NCBI GenBank assembly: GCA_037189845.1
Contig: JBBCIS010000008.1
Span: 496,001 to 560,000 of the forward strand
Length of the DNA stretch: 64,000 nucleotides
Reading direction: 5' to 3'
From: JAMLHH01 sp037189845
GTDB taxonomy: Bacteria; Bacteroidota; Bacteroidia; Chitinophagales; JADIYW01
Shown: positions 1-9,780 of the stretch, in pieces
Numbering within the stretch: the first letter of the stretch is position 1
How the letters are laid out: the number at the start of each line of letters is the position of its first letter
Notes under the pieces: generated by a model
Told to the model about the DNA's origin: nothing
Database searches by the model: none
What the model saw: only the letters and a program-made list of their open reading frames with translations
Position numbers and translations under genes: made by a program

Positions 1-153
1 GTTTTTAGAGATTTCAGAGACATGCTTGCCGAAATATCTATTTATGTTGCCACATTAGATATAAATGAACTAACGGAAATATTTAAAGAAAACAAAAAAC
101 ATCATATAAGTGCTAATAATTGTGCAACGAGATACAAGTATTCAGCGATTTAA
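1..153 (+). CDS. 3' end of a truncated unknown ORF, possibly part of the next gene
   Basis: An open frame enters from the window edge and ends at TAA 151-153, giving about 50 residues (contains DMLAEISIYVATLD and NNCATRYKYSAI). I do not recognise it. It is in exactly the same frame as the ORF that follows at 157, with only one codon between the stop and that ORF's TTG. It may therefore be the N-terminal part of the same gene interrupted by a nonsense codon, or the end of a separate small gene. The upstream part lies outside the window. Confidence 0.45.
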   Translation, partial: VFRDFRDMLAEISIYVATLDINELTEIFKENKKHHISANNCATRYKYSAI

Positions 154-156
154 TTA

Positions 157-1386
157 TTGCGTTCAACGAACAAACTAAAGTTTTGTGAGAGTATTGGCGA
201 GATAGTTTCATCCTCAAAATACAACCATAGATACAGTAATAATTTATTGCAAAATTCTTTCTATCATACTTTTTCAATATACAAAAACAAGTACAATAAA
301 AGTAGAAAGTACTTTAATCGTCTTATAGAGTCGTACAAAACAATCATCAATCTAGAATTAAGTGATAAAGACGAAAACAACCAAAAACACACCGCTAATA
401 AATTATATAACCTACTCTCTTCAAAATTAATTGAATTCGATATTGATAAATTAGACGATATTGGTATTATAAAACAGCTTAAAAAGAATTATTATGAAAA
501 GTATAAAACTCAAAGTCATCCAATATTGGAAACAAACCTAAGCAACATAAGTTTAACCCATTTAAGTTCAGAGGGTTTAATTGATTTAACCAAAAATGGA
601 GATTCTTCAGAGTATTATAATTCTTTATTTATCCCTCTGAGTAATATTGAACCTGAATGGAAATTTATTAATCATTTTATTTACACGGACATAATTCCAT
701 ATTACAAAAAACTTTCAGAGCGGATTAAAACTTCATACACTTTTAAATCTGACTATATACTTCATGGATTTTTTGAGAGTATTATCAATGAAAATTCTGA
801 CAACTTGTTAGACGACTTTAGTCGTCAGATTTCTCAATTATATGCTTACCCGTTAAATTATTTAAAAATAAAAAATCAGTACGATACAAATCAAAAAAAA
901 CTTTTCGATAATTTAATCAAAAAGGAATCAGTTTTCAACGATTTTATTGAACAATTTCCATTGAATATATCTGAGGTCATTGAGAGTAGAAGATTAAATA
1001 CAATCTTCCCTAATTCCGAAATCAACATTGATAAAATAGCAGAAGTATTTTACCCGAAAAGTAAATTTATGAAAGATATTTCTACGATAATTAATAGTAT
1101 CAAAGGTCGGGTTTCCGAAGAAGATAAAACTGAATTTGAAGCTTTTGGGCGATTTTCAAATGTCTCTTTCAAGATTAACTATAAAACAGATGAAAAGTAT
1201 GTTTATTTAACAATTTTATATAACAATACTAACAGCGATAATCATTCTCATAAAGAGAATGAAAATGGAGGGCTAGAAACAATGCGAAAAGAGCTAAAAA
1301 ACTTTGGAGGCGATTTGATTTATGAACCCAAGAATAATGAAAATGGTTTTTTTGTTTTAACTTTTAAATTTCTAATATATGAGTAG
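157..1386 (+). CDS. Helical protein with GHKL (histidine-kinase-like) ATPase C-terminus
   Basis: A 409-residue protein. About the first 300 residues are polar, Lys/Asn/Tyr-rich and look helical. The last 80 resemble the end of a GHKL ATPase: a beta strand followed by an Asn/Ser-rich loop, then NGGLETMRKELKNFGGDL (GGL at 371-373) and a final strand. A classical phosphoacceptor H-box is not evident. The gene overlaps the next by 8 nt, so they are probably translated together. The next product has a phosphorylatable receiver domain, which suggests a sensor/partner relationship. The start is doubtful: TTG at 157 directly follows an in-frame TAA, and there is no in-frame ATG until about residue 304. 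The gene may have been longer. Function is inferred from the C-terminal motif and neighbour only. Confidence 0.6.
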   Translation: MRSTNKLKFCESIGEIVSSSKYNHRYSNNLLQNSFYHTFSIYKNKYNKSRKYFNRLIESYKTIINLELSDKDENNQKHTANKLYNLLSSKLIEFDIDKLDDIGIIKQLKKNYYEKYKTQSHPILETNLSNISLTHLSSEGLIDLTKNGDSSEYYNSLFIPLSNIEPEWKFINHFIYTDIIPYYKKLSERIKTSYTFKSDYILHGFFESIINENSDNLLDDFSRQISQLYAYPLNYLKIKNQYDTNQKKLFDNLIKKESVFNDFIEQFPLNISEVIESRRLNTIFPNSEINIDKIAEVFYPKSKFMKDISTIINSIKGRVSEEDKTEFEAFGRFSNVSFKINYKTDEKYVYLTILYNNTNSDNHSHKENENGGLETMRKELKNFGGDLIYEPKNNENGFFVLTFKFLIYE

Positions 1387-2935
1387 TTTCAAAGTACGTT
1401 ATTGGGATGACAATCCTGTTATACTAGCCCGCATAAAAGCTAGTTGCTTAGATCTGAATAGTATATACAGGAATATAGATGCCCAATCGGTTGAGTATTC
1501 TTCTATCTTAAGTAGTGATGCAGACTTTTTGAGTAGTTTTGACTTGTTTATTTTTGATTTACTTGATGAGAATAATTCAAAAAACCTTATAGGTCTTGAG
1601 ATATTAGAATATTTTAAAAATTTGCACGTAGATACACCTGTAATTGTATATACTACTGGAACTCAATCAGGAGGAAACTCACTTGACCTGCATAATTATG
1701 AAGAAAAGTACCCTAATGCGGTATTTATAAAGAAATCAGAAGATGCAGATACAAAGCGTTTAAAAGCTGAAATTGAAAAAATCATACAAAGAAATCTTGA
1801 CGAACAATTTGAAGTTGAGTCAGATTATATTGACGAATTCAAACAGCAGTTGCACTATTTTGGCAATTCACGTATAAACCAGATTCTTTTTCAGGTTAAA
1901 CAAGAATATAAAATTCCAATAGACCAAAAAGTAAAATTAAGTAAACTAAAATCTGGATTTAGCGGGGCTATATTATTCAAGTTTATTTTTAGTAATACAG
2001 ATTATGTTTTGAAACTTTCAAAAGATATAACTCTATTGAAAAGTGAATTAAACAGAGCGAAAAGTTACTATCCTTTATTTCCTCCTAAATTTTTCAATTA
2101 TATTAATCCAACCGAATTTCATACAAGTTCAAATGACACGATGGCAATTGTCATTAAACTCATACATCCTAACAAAACTTTATTCGATTATATCCGCCAA
2201 TCAACTTCAAAACAAAATGTAGAGAAGATATTAAACGAGGTTTATAATAACTTCGGATTAAAGGAACATTATAAAACCAAAACAAAAAACAATCTTCCTT
2301 GGACTGATATATTAAAAAAATTCAAGAATGGGAGGTTTATTACTATCTCAGAAGTACACAAAGAACTAAAACCTTTGCTTATTAATTTCAACTTGTCCGA
2401 AATTCAAAATTTAATTGAAAAAGATGATTACAAACACCTAAACGCAATTAAAATATCTCATCGAGGCACAGAAACCTTAAATCATTTGGACTTACATTCA
2501 AAAAACATTCTTGTACAAGGAGAAAAAACGCCATTTCTAATTGACACCGGAATTATGGATTATGATTATTGGTGCTTTGATATTTGCAGACTTTTGGTTG
2601 ACCTTTTAATTAACGGAATAGACATTGATACGAAAGAGTTCTATGACATAAACACTATCTCTAAAAATATTGAGTTGGGACATCATCTCATAAAACTAGA
2701 ACCAATTGCGTACGATTCAAAAAATAACAGAATTATTGATGCTATAAACTGGTTGACAGCCAACGTAAGTGACATTTATGAAGATTATTTCACAAAATGG
2801 GAACTTCAACTTGGGCTAATGAAAGAGTTTTTACAAATGTCATATAGAACAGGTACAACTCCACATAGTAAAAGAACCTTATCACTCGAACTTGCATATA
2901 TATGTATGATTGAAGCCGAAAAAAATGTTTTATAA
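1379..2935 (+). CDS. Receiver domain fused to an aminoglycoside-phosphotransferase/kinase-like domain
   Basis: A 518-residue fusion. Residues 1-125 form a CheY-like receiver with the acidic pair D10-D11, phosphoacceptor D60 (FIFDLLDE), T92 and K118. Residues about 185-500 form a protein-kinase/APH-fold phosphotransferase: glycine loop LKSGFSGAILF (190-200), candidate ATP lysine K212, candidate helix-C E223, Brenner motif H369-x-D371-x4-N376 and metal-binding D389 (LIDTG). Every key residue is present, so an active enzyme controlled by receiver phosphorylation is plausible. There is no DNA-binding domain. ATG lies inside the 3' end of the GHKL-like gene (8-nt overlap). Substrate is unknown: a small molecule, a protein or an antibiotic-like compound are all possible. 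The AT-rich composition fits an accessory origin. Confidence 0.72.
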   Translation: MSSFKVRYWDDNPVILARIKASCLDLNSIYRNIDAQSVEYSSILSSDADFLSSFDLFIFDLLDENNSKNLIGLEILEYFKNLHVDTPVIVYTTGTQSGGNSLDLHNYEEKYPNAVFIKKSEDADTKRLKAEIEKIIQRNLDEQFEVESDYIDEFKQQLHYFGNSRINQILFQVKQEYKIPIDQKVKLSKLKSGFSGAILFKFIFSNTDYVLKLSKDITLLKSELNRAKSYYPLFPPKFFNYINPTEFHTSSNDTMAIVIKLIHPNKTLFDYIRQSTSKQNVEKILNEVYNNFGLKEHYKTKTKNNLPWTDILKKFKNGRFITISEVHKELKPLLINFNLSEIQNLIEKDDYKHLNAIKISHRGTETLNHLDLHSKNILVQGEKTPFLIDTGIMDYDYWCFDICRLLVDLLINGIDIDTKEFYDINTISKNIELGHHLIKLEPIAYDSKNNRIIDAINWLTANVSDIYEDYFTKWELQLGLMKEFLQMSYRTGTTPHSKRTLSLELAYICMIEAEKNVL

Positions 2936-3106
2936 TCGACAGAGTTGATAATTCCTAAAAAATCACAATCATTTCTTTGTGCGCTGTATTAAACGGAAAC
3001 ATTTCAACTACTCATAACCACAGAAAACAGACTGTTAATGTTGCCACTCGTATTATTTCTTTAAAAATAACATTAACTAAACATTGCAAATAGCCAATTA
3101 AATGGC

Positions 3107-3586
3107 ATGTTTGTAGCTTTACATTTCGGAATGCACTACATAAAACAAAAGTTCGGTAATAAGTTAAACATCAACTATACTGGGTTGATGGCGACCGTAC
3201 TTTCTTTTGTTTTAGCTAATTTCTTCATCACGGGTCAGGTACTCATCGGTCTGACGGATGCGGATATCAAAAAGTCTCAGCGGTATAATATTGAGAAAGA
3301 ATATCAGAAATATCTTTCTGCCGGACTGACTCCTAATCACTATGATACTGCTCCGCTATTAAGTAGCAATGTAGAAAGTAGCGAAGCTGAAGCATACAGT
3401 TTTGTAGAAAAGAATTTCAAAACATCTGTAGCTCAGTTTCAAAGCAGCTTTTTCTCCTCGCCTGTACTTTCCGGATTCACCGATAGCGGCAATAACTCTG
3501 CTACTTATTACAACAATACATCTCTTCAAAGAGAAGATATACCTCTGTTTATCCTTTTCCACTCCTGGAAAAGTCATCTATCCTGA
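3107..3586 (+). CDS. Hypothetical small membrane protein
   Basis: A 159-residue frame with one clear hydrophobic segment at about 25-48 (LMATVLSFVLANFFITGQV), preceded by a basic stretch, and a polar C-terminal part rich in Ser/Asn/Tyr. I do not recognise a family. Codon use through about residue 140 resembles the neighbouring efflux genes and looks genuinely coding. The last 18 residues run through a perfect hairpin (CTTTTCCA/TGGAAAAG, 3554-3573), so the real 3' end may have been altered and the gene could be a remnant. ATG 3131 is an alternative start. It stands alone between the kinase module and the RND operon. Confidence 0.4.
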   Translation: MFVALHFGMHYIKQKFGNKLNINYTGLMATVLSFVLANFFITGQVLIGLTDADIKKSQRYNIEKEYQKYLSAGLTPNHYDTAPLLSSNVESSEAEAYSFVEKNFKTSVAQFQSSFFSSPVLSGFTDSGNNSATYYNNTSLQREDIPLFILFHSWKSHLS

Positions 3587-3898
3587 TTGATTTATTATCA
3601 ACAAAAGTCTTAATCATTCAATTTAAGGCTGAAAATCATTGGTTTATTCCGATTGAATATCTGTCATCAAATTTTGGCTTACTTAGACTTGTTTAGACTT
3701 CGTGATCAGTGTAGTTAATCAAACTACCCGACATCCTAAGTTCTGCAACATACCTTATTCGTCAAAACGGCTATTACATCGTTATCAACTATTGTAAAAT
3801 TTTCAAATGGCTTCGTGCTGTTTAAAAATTACAACTGGCATTACATTATTGAAATGTATCTGGTTAACATTTTCTGTTTTCAAAATCAATCAAAAAAA
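3587..3898. other. Intergenic leader before the RND efflux operon
   Basis: A 312-nt stretch with no supported gene. It holds a short direct repeat (TTAGACTT twice, near 3688-3705) and an A-rich run just before the adaptor start. I see no convincing TTTG-N19-TAnnTTTG promoter. No TetR- or MarR-type regulator gene adjoins it. The nearest regulators are the two-component pair downstream of the operon. Confidence 0.4.
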
Positions 3899-4984
3899 AT
3901 GAAATACTTAAGTATAGTATCACTATTAGTAATACTTGCAACCTCTGCTTGTAAACACAAAGAAGAACATAAAGAAGAAGCTGCAACCTTCACAGTTACG
4001 AATCCAGTACAAAAAGACACTACTATCAACCACGACTATGTCTGCCAGATACGTTCCATTCAGCATATCGAATTAAGAGCGCTGGAGAAAGGTTATCTGG
4101 AGTCAGTATATGTAGATGAAGGTCAGTCTGTTAGAAAAGGTCAGCTATTGTTCAGAATTATGCCTATTATTTATGAAGCTGAAGCACAAAAAGCTAAGGC
4201 AGAATTATCTTTTGCGGAGATTGAATATCAAAATACCAAAGCACTTTCTGACAGCAATATCGTCTCCAAAAGCGAGCTGGCACTGACCAAAGCTAAAGTG
4301 GAAAAGGCAAAAGCTGAATACAATCTTGCAAAAGCACATTTAGGATTTACCGAAATCAGAGCGCCTTTTGACGGTATCATTGGCAGATTCAATGAGGTAA
4401 GAAAAGGTAGCTTACTGGATGAAGGTGAATTGCTGACTACGATTTCTGACAACAGTAAAATGTGGGTTTATTTCAACGTTTCTGAATCTGAATACTACAA
4501 TTACGTTACCAGCAAAAATCCTGACAAAGCTTCTGTAGTGAAGCTCCAGATGGCTAATAACGAGCTGTATCCTCTGGATGGAAAAATTGAAACTATCGAA
4601 GCGGATTTTAATAACGAGACAGGTAATATTGCTTTCAGAGCTACATTTTCCAATCCTAATAAAATTCTCAGACACGGAACTACCGGAAATATTCTGATGC
4701 CTAATCCTATTAAAAATGCGCTACTGATTCCTCAGGAAGCCACTTTTGAAGTATTAGATAAAAAATATGTCTATGCAGTGGGAACCGATGGCAAAGTGGA
4801 AGCAAAAGAAATTACTGTCGTGAATGAAATGCCTCACCTTTATGCTGTTTCTCACGGCCTTAATGCTGATGATAAAATCCTGGTAGAAGGTATCAGAAAA
4901 GTAAAAAACGGCGATAAAATCCATACTCAGGTGAAACCTCTCGATGCTATTTTAAATCACCTGGTGGATTTAAAAGCTGAGTAA
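3899..4984 (+). CDS. RND efflux periplasmic adaptor (membrane fusion protein)
   Basis: A 361-residue HlyD/AcrA-family adaptor that links an inner-membrane RND pump to an outer-membrane channel. The start is ATG 3899, giving a lipoprotein signal with Cys18 in LATSAC; an upstream in-frame extension would bury that signal. The lipoyl halves surround a helical hairpin (KAKAELSFAEIEYQ to KAKAEYNLAKAHLGF), followed by RAPFDGIIGR and beta-barrel/membrane-proximal regions. It is the first gene of a three-gene operon, 28 nt before the pump. Length and order are normal for the AcrAB-TolC type. The exported substrate cannot be read from the sequence. Confidence 0.93.
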   Translation: MKYLSIVSLLVILATSACKHKEEHKEEAATFTVTNPVQKDTTINHDYVCQIRSIQHIELRALEKGYLESVYVDEGQSVRKGQLLFRIMPIIYEAEAQKAKAELSFAEIEYQNTKALSDSNIVSKSELALTKAKVEKAKAEYNLAKAHLGFTEIRAPFDGIIGRFNEVRKGSLLDEGELLTTISDNSKMWVYFNVSESEYYNYVTSKNPDKASVVKLQMANNELYPLDGKIETIEADFNNETGNIAFRATFSNPNKILRHGTTGNILMPNPIKNALLIPQEATFEVLDKKYVYAVGTDGKVEAKEITVVNEMPHLYAVSHGLNADDKILVEGIRKVKNGDKIHTQVKPLDAILNHLVDLKAE

Positions 4985-5012
4985 TTCGTAAGAACCTTAA
5001 AGAATTTACAAC

Positions 5013-8000
5013 ATGTTTAGCAAATTCATACAACGTCCGGTTCTTGCTATTTCACTTTCGCTGGCAATTGTTTTCCTTGGAATTCTTGCCATCAAAACAA
5101 GACCGATCTCTCAGTTTCCTGAGATTGCCCCTCCCCGAGTCAACGTGTTTCTCGCCTATCCGGGTGCCAGTGCACAGATTTTAGTGGAATCAACTCTTAT
5201 CCCGCTCGAACGTGCCATCAATGGTGTTCAGGGGATGCTATATATTACTTCCGACGCGACCAGTGCGGGTGAGGCTACTATACAAATCATTTTTGAGCCG
5301 GGAACTGACCCGAATGCTGCCGTCGTAAATGTCAAGACCAGGGTGGATGCCATCATGAACAACCTCCCGCCGCTCGTGCAAAGGGAAGGTCTGATCATCA
5401 CGCCGATACAGCCAAGTATGTTGATGTATGTCAACTTATATAGTACTGACAAAAAAGCGGATGAGAAATTCCTTTACAACTACGCCAACGTCAAGATCAT
5501 TCCTGAGCTACAGCGTATCAAAGGTATGGGACGTGCCCAGATATTGGGTAGCCGTACTTACGCGATGCGTGTATGGCTGAAGCCTGACAGAATGAGATCA
5601 TACAATATCTCTACCGAAGAGGTCATGAAAGCAATGGAAGAGCAAAGTATCATCGGTCGTCCCGGCAGATTAGGCCAGGCTTCCGGTAAAACCGCTCAGT
5701 CGCTGGAGTATACATTGACTTACAAAGGAAGGTTTAACAAGCCTGAAGAATATGAGAACATCATTGTTCGTGCAAATCCTGATGGTGAAATTCTAAAGCT
5801 GAAAGATATTGCTGAAGTAGAGCTGGGTAGTGAGTTTTTTGATATCTATTCCAATAAAGACGGATATGCATCTGCCTCTATCGTTTTAAAACAAAATATC
5901 GGTACCAACGCCAGTGATGTTATCAAAGAAACCAAGCTGAAACTGGAAGAGCTCAAAAAAGATTTCCCTCCGGGAATGCATTTTGAAATCAACTATGACG
6001 TTTCCAAATTCGTAGATGCATCTATAGAAAAGGTAATGCACACATTAGTGGAAGCGTTTATTCTGGTGGCGATTGTTGTTTTCATTTTCCTCGGAGATTT
6101 AAGGTCTACATTGATTCCCATCATCGCCGTACCTGTATCTCTGGTCGGGGCTTTCGTCTTTATGCAGATGTTCGGACTGACCATCAATATGATTACATTG
6201 TTTGCACTCGTATTAGCGATTGGTATCGTAGTCGATGATGCTATTGTGGTCGTGGAAGCCGTCCATGCCAAGATGGAAGAAGAGCACCTCGCTCCTTTTC
6301 CGGCGGTCAAAAAAGTATTGGGTGAAATCAGCGGTGCTATCATCGCTATCACACTGGTCATGACAGCAGTATTCGTACCTATCGCATTTATGACAGGTCC
6401 GGTCGGGGTGTTTTACAGACAGTTTTCTATTACAATGGCCAGCTCTATCGTACTTTCCGGTATAGTAGCGTTGACACTGACACCGGTGCTTTGTGCCATG
6501 ATTTTGAAAAACAATCACGGAAAACCGAAGAAAAAAACACCCGTAACAATGTTCTTAGATGGCTTCAACAGAATGTTTGATAAAGCCACAGGAAAATACA
6601 CCAGATTGCTGGAAATGATTGCCAACAGAAGATTGATTACATTCGGATTATTAGCAGCTTTTGCATTCGGAGTTGTAGGAATCAACAAAAATCTTCCTAC
6701 AGGATTTATTCCAAATGAAGACCAGGGACAAATCTATGCCATCGTACAAACGCCTCCGGGAAGTACTTTGGAGAGAACGAATGATATTTCCAGACAGCTT
6801 CAAAAAATTGCAGAAGAAATTCCGGACATCCAATCCGTTACATCACTTGCTGGTTATGAAATCCTTACAGAAGGTAGAGGTTCTAATGCAGGTACATGTC
6901 TGATCAACCTGAAAGACTGGGAACACAGACATCATTCTATCAAAGAGGTGATTGAAGAGCTGGAAGAAAAAACAAAAGACCTGGGTGCTGTAGTAGAATA
7001 TTTTGAGCCGCCTGCAGTTCCGGGCTATGGTTCTTCAGACGGTTTCTCACTCCGTCTTCTGGATAAGAACAGTACTGTAGATTATCAGGACCTTGCCAAA
7101 GTGAATGATGACTTTATGACCGAATTGAAAAAGAGAAAAGAACTATCCGGACTTTTCACGTTCTATGCTGCCAACTATCCTCAGTATGAAATCGTGATAG
7201 ATAATGAGAAGGCAATGCAGAAAGGAGTTTCTATCGGTGATGCCATGGAAAATCTCAATATTCTCATTGGTAGTACCTACGAACAAGGTTTTACCAGATT
7301 CAATACTTTCTTCAAAGTATATACTCAATCCGGTCCTGAATACAGAAAAAATCCGGCAGATATCCTGAATCTTTTTGTCAAAAATGATAAGGATGAAATG
7401 GTTCCGTATTCGTCATTCATTACGCTGAGAAAAACACAGGGACCAAATGAGATTACACGTTTCAACCTGTACGCTTCTGCCACTATCAGAGGAGTTCCGG
7501 CAAAAGGTTACACTACAGGTGATGCTATTGCTGCTATTCAGGAAACTGCTCAAAAAACACTTCCGCACGGTTATGATATCGCATGGGAAGGTCTCTCCTA
7601 CGATGAAGCCAACAGAGGAAATGAGGCTGTGTACATTTTTGCAGTCGTACTGATATTCGTATATCTGGTGCTTGCATCACAATATGAAAGCTTTATCATT
7701 CCGTTAGCAGTATTATTCTCATTGCCGGCAGGTATTTTCGGTTCTTTCCTATTGCTGAAAATAATGGGATTAGCAAATGACATTTATGCTCAGATTGGTC
7801 TGATCATGTTGATTGGTCTATTAGGTAAAAATGCCGTATTGATTGTAGAATTTGCCGTCCAGAAGAATCAACAGGGATTCACAGTGCTGGAAGCAGCAAT
7901 TGAGGGAGCAAAAGTAAGGTTCCGGCCAATCCTGATGACATCATTTGCATTTATTGCCGGATTGGTGCCATTGGTAAGAGCTACAGGTGCCGGAGCAATC

Positions 8001-8258
8001 GGTAACAGAACCATCGGTTCATCCGCACTTGGAGGTATGCTGATAGGTACGATCTTCGGTGTCATCATCGTGCCGGGATTGTACTATTTCTTTGGTAAGC
8101 TGGCTGAGGGCAAAAAACTCATTCAGGATGAAGACCATAATCCATTGACAGAAGACCTCGTTGAAAATGTCTCGGAAGCTACCGTGATGAAAAGAATACA
8201 AAAGCTCAGCGCATTGTTAAAAAGAGTCAACCGTAAAAAGAAGCAAGATGAACAATAG
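5013..8258 (+). CDS. RND efflux transporter, HAE1 (AcrB) family
   Basis: A 1081-residue proton-driven resistance-nodulation-division pump of the inner membrane. It shows the N-terminal helix (ISLSLAIVFLGILAIKTRP), two large periplasmic porter/docking regions, and two blocks of transmembrane helices. TM4 has GIVVDDAIVVVEAV with the paired Asp residues of the proton relay. Typical family phrases include PTGFIPNEDQG and VYLVLASQYESF. Full family length. The 3' end overlaps the outer-membrane factor gene by 11 nt, which indicates translational coupling. This is a multidrug-type (HAE1) rather than heavy-metal (HME) pump from overall resemblance; specificity is not predictable. Confidence 0.95.
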   Translation: MFSKFIQRPVLAISLSLAIVFLGILAIKTRPISQFPEIAPPRVNVFLAYPGASAQILVESTLIPLERAINGVQGMLYITSDATSAGEATIQIIFEPGTDPNAAVVNVKTRVDAIMNNLPPLVQREGLIITPIQPSMLMYVNLYSTDKKADEKFLYNYANVKIIPELQRIKGMGRAQILGSRTYAMRVWLKPDRMRSYNISTEEVMKAMEEQSIIGRPGRLGQASGKTAQSLEYTLTYKGRFNKPEEYENIIVRANPDGEILKLKDIAEVELGSEFFDIYSNKDGYASASIVLKQNIGTNASDVIKETKLKLEELKKDFPPGMHFEINYDVSKFVDASIEKVMHTLVEAFILVAIVVFIFLGDLRSTLIPIIAVPVSLVGAFVFMQMFGLTINMITLFALVLAIGIVVDDAIVVVEAVHAKMEEEHLAPFPAVKKVLGEISGAIIAITLVMTAVFVPIAFMTGPVGVFYRQFSITMASSIVLSGIVALTLTPVLCAMILKNNHGKPKKKTPVTMFLDGFNRMFDKATGKYTRLLEMIANRRLITFGLLAAFAFGVVGINKNLPTGFIPNEDQGQIYAIVQTPPGSTLERTNDISRQLQKIAEEIPDIQSVTSLAGYEILTEGRGSNAGTCLINLKDWEHRHHSIKEVIEELEEKTKDLGAVVEYFEPPAVPGYGSSDGFSLRLLDKNSTVDYQDLAKVNDDFMTELKKRKELSGLFTFYAANYPQYEIVIDNEKAMQKGVSIGDAMENLNILIGSTYEQGFTRFNTFFKVYTQSGPEYRKNPADILNLFVKNDKDEMVPYSSFITLRKTQGPNEITRFNLYASATIRGVPAKGYTTGDAIAAIQETAQKTLPHGYDIAWEGLSYDEANRGNEAVYIFAVVLIFVYLVLASQYESFIIPLAVLFSLPAGIFGSFLLLKIMGLANDIYAQIGLIMLIGLLGKNAVLIVEFAVQKNQQGFTVLEAAIEGAKVRFRPILMTSFAFIAGLVPLVRATGAGAIGNRTIGSSALGGMLIGTIFGVIIVPGLYYFFGKLAEGKKLIQDEDHNPLTEDLVENVSEATVMKRIQKLSALLKRVNRKKKQDEQ

Positions 8259-9681
8259 ATTTTCATATAAAACGATACTTGCCATCTTCATACTGTTTAC
8301 GGTATGGAGCTGCAAAGGGCCACAGGTTGCTTTCAAAGAGGAAAATAAATCTGTCCCTGAAACTTATCAGAACACCGCCGACGATACGAACAATGTCGCT
8401 GAGGTGAACTGGAAAACATATTTTGCAGATGATCACCTGACCGCTCTGATTGATACTGCCTTAAAAAACAATCAGGAGCTCAATATTATCACGCAGGAGA
8501 TTGAAATCAGTAAAAATGAAGTCAAAGCCAGAAAAGGAGAATATCTTCCGTCTGTCAATGTAGGTGTGGGCGCCGGATTTGACAAATCAGGGAGGTACAC
8601 CAGATTTGGTGCTTTGGAAGAACAGCTGGAAATCAAAGAAGGCAAGCATTTTCCGGAGCCTTTAACCGATTTCAAACTGGGTGCAAATTTCAACTGGGAA
8701 ATAGATATCTGGAAAAAACTCCGCAATGCCAAACAGGCGGCAGCTACAAGATATCTCGCCAGTATCGAAGGAAAAAACTTCATGACCACCCAGCTGGTTT
8801 CTGAAATTTCTGACAACTACTATGAATTGATGGCTTTGGATAATCTTTTGGAAATCATAGAGAAGAATATAGAAATCCAATCCAACGCATTAAGAGTAGT
8901 TCGTCTTCAAAAAGAATCTGCAAAAGTAACTCAGTTGGCAGTCAATAGATTTGAAGCACTCCTGCTGAATACTCAGAATCTCCAGTTTGAAATCAGGCAG
9001 AAAATCGTAGAAGCAGAAAACAGGATTCACTTCCTGACTGGTAAGTACAACACTCCTATTCAAAGAAATTCTGCTGGTTTTATGGACATGAGTCTGGATA
9101 ATATTCATGCAGGTATTCCGTCACAATTGCTACTCAATCGTCCGGATATCAGACAAGCTGAGCTGGAATTGGCAGCTACTAAGCTGGATATGAAAGTTGC
9201 AAAAGCTAATTTCTATCCGTCTTTGGGCATCAGTGCAGGTGTCGGATTCCAGGCATTCAATCCGAAATTCCTCTTCAATCCGGAATCAATTCTATATAAT
9301 CTTGCAGGAGAATTACTCGCACCAGTCATCAACAGAAATGCTATTAAAGCGGCTTACAATACAGCTTCTGCCAAGCAGATACAGGCGGTTTATCAGTATG
9401 AGCAAACAATTTTGAATGCTTATGTGGATGTATTGAATCAGCTTTCCAAAATGAACATCTATGCACAGAGTTATAATACCAAAAGCAAAGAGGTCGAAAT
9501 ACTTGTGAATTCAGTATCTATTGCCAATAATCTCTTCAATTCAGCGAGAGCAGATTATGCAGAAGTGCTTTTGACACAGAAAGAAGCTTTGGATTCAAAA
9601 ATGGAAATGATAGAGATCAAAATGAAACAGCTCAACGCCAAAGTCAATATTTACAGAGCTTTAGGCGGTGGATGGAAATGA
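8248..9681 (+). CDS. TolC/NodT-type outer-membrane efflux lipoprotein
   Basis: A 477-residue outer-membrane factor that completes the tripartite pump. The N-terminus is a lipoprotein signal with Cys22 (FTVWSCKG). Two tandem outer-membrane-efflux repeats follow, with long helices (IEISKNEVKARKGEYLPSVN; ELELAATKLDMKVAKANFYP) and the usual NRPDIRQAE motif. The start overlaps the pump gene by 11 nt. A hairpin with a T-run 25 nt after the stop closes the operon. Confidence 0.94.
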   Translation: MNNRFSYKTILAIFILFTVWSCKGPQVAFKEENKSVPETYQNTADDTNNVAEVNWKTYFADDHLTALIDTALKNNQELNIITQEIEISKNEVKARKGEYLPSVNVGVGAGFDKSGRYTRFGALEEQLEIKEGKHFPEPLTDFKLGANFNWEIDIWKKLRNAKQAAATRYLASIEGKNFMTTQLVSEISDNYYELMALDNLLEIIEKNIEIQSNALRVVRLQKESAKVTQLAVNRFEALLLNTQNLQFEIRQKIVEAENRIHFLTGKYNTPIQRNSAGFMDMSLDNIHAGIPSQLLLNRPDIRQAELELAATKLDMKVAKANFYPSLGISAGVGFQAFNPKFLFNPESILYNLAGELLAPVINRNAIKAAYNTASAKQIQAVYQYEQTILNAYVDVLNQLSKMNIYAQSYNTKSKEVEILVNSVSIANNLFNSARADYAEVLLTQKEALDSKMEMIEIKMKQLNAKVNIYRALGGGWK

Positions 9682-9706
9682 TAAGCAGAGGGTAGTATTT
9701 CATGGG

Positions 9707-9749
9707 CCGGTTGGCAGATATTGTTGATGTGTCTGTCAGCCGGTTTTTA
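9707..9749 (+). terminator. Rho-independent terminator of the RND operon
   Basis: A 12-bp stem (CCGGTTGGCAGA with TCTGTCAGCCGG, two G-T wobble pairs) is followed by TTTTTA. It lies 25 nt after the outer-membrane factor stop. Confidence 0.8.
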
Positions 9750-9780
9750 TTGCGAGATAATAAGACAAAGCTACCAAAAA

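Noticed and set aside
6213..6518. Minus-strand frames inside the RND pump and other long genes
   Set aside because: They mirror the codon bias of the sense gene and show no signal, start or family motif of their own.
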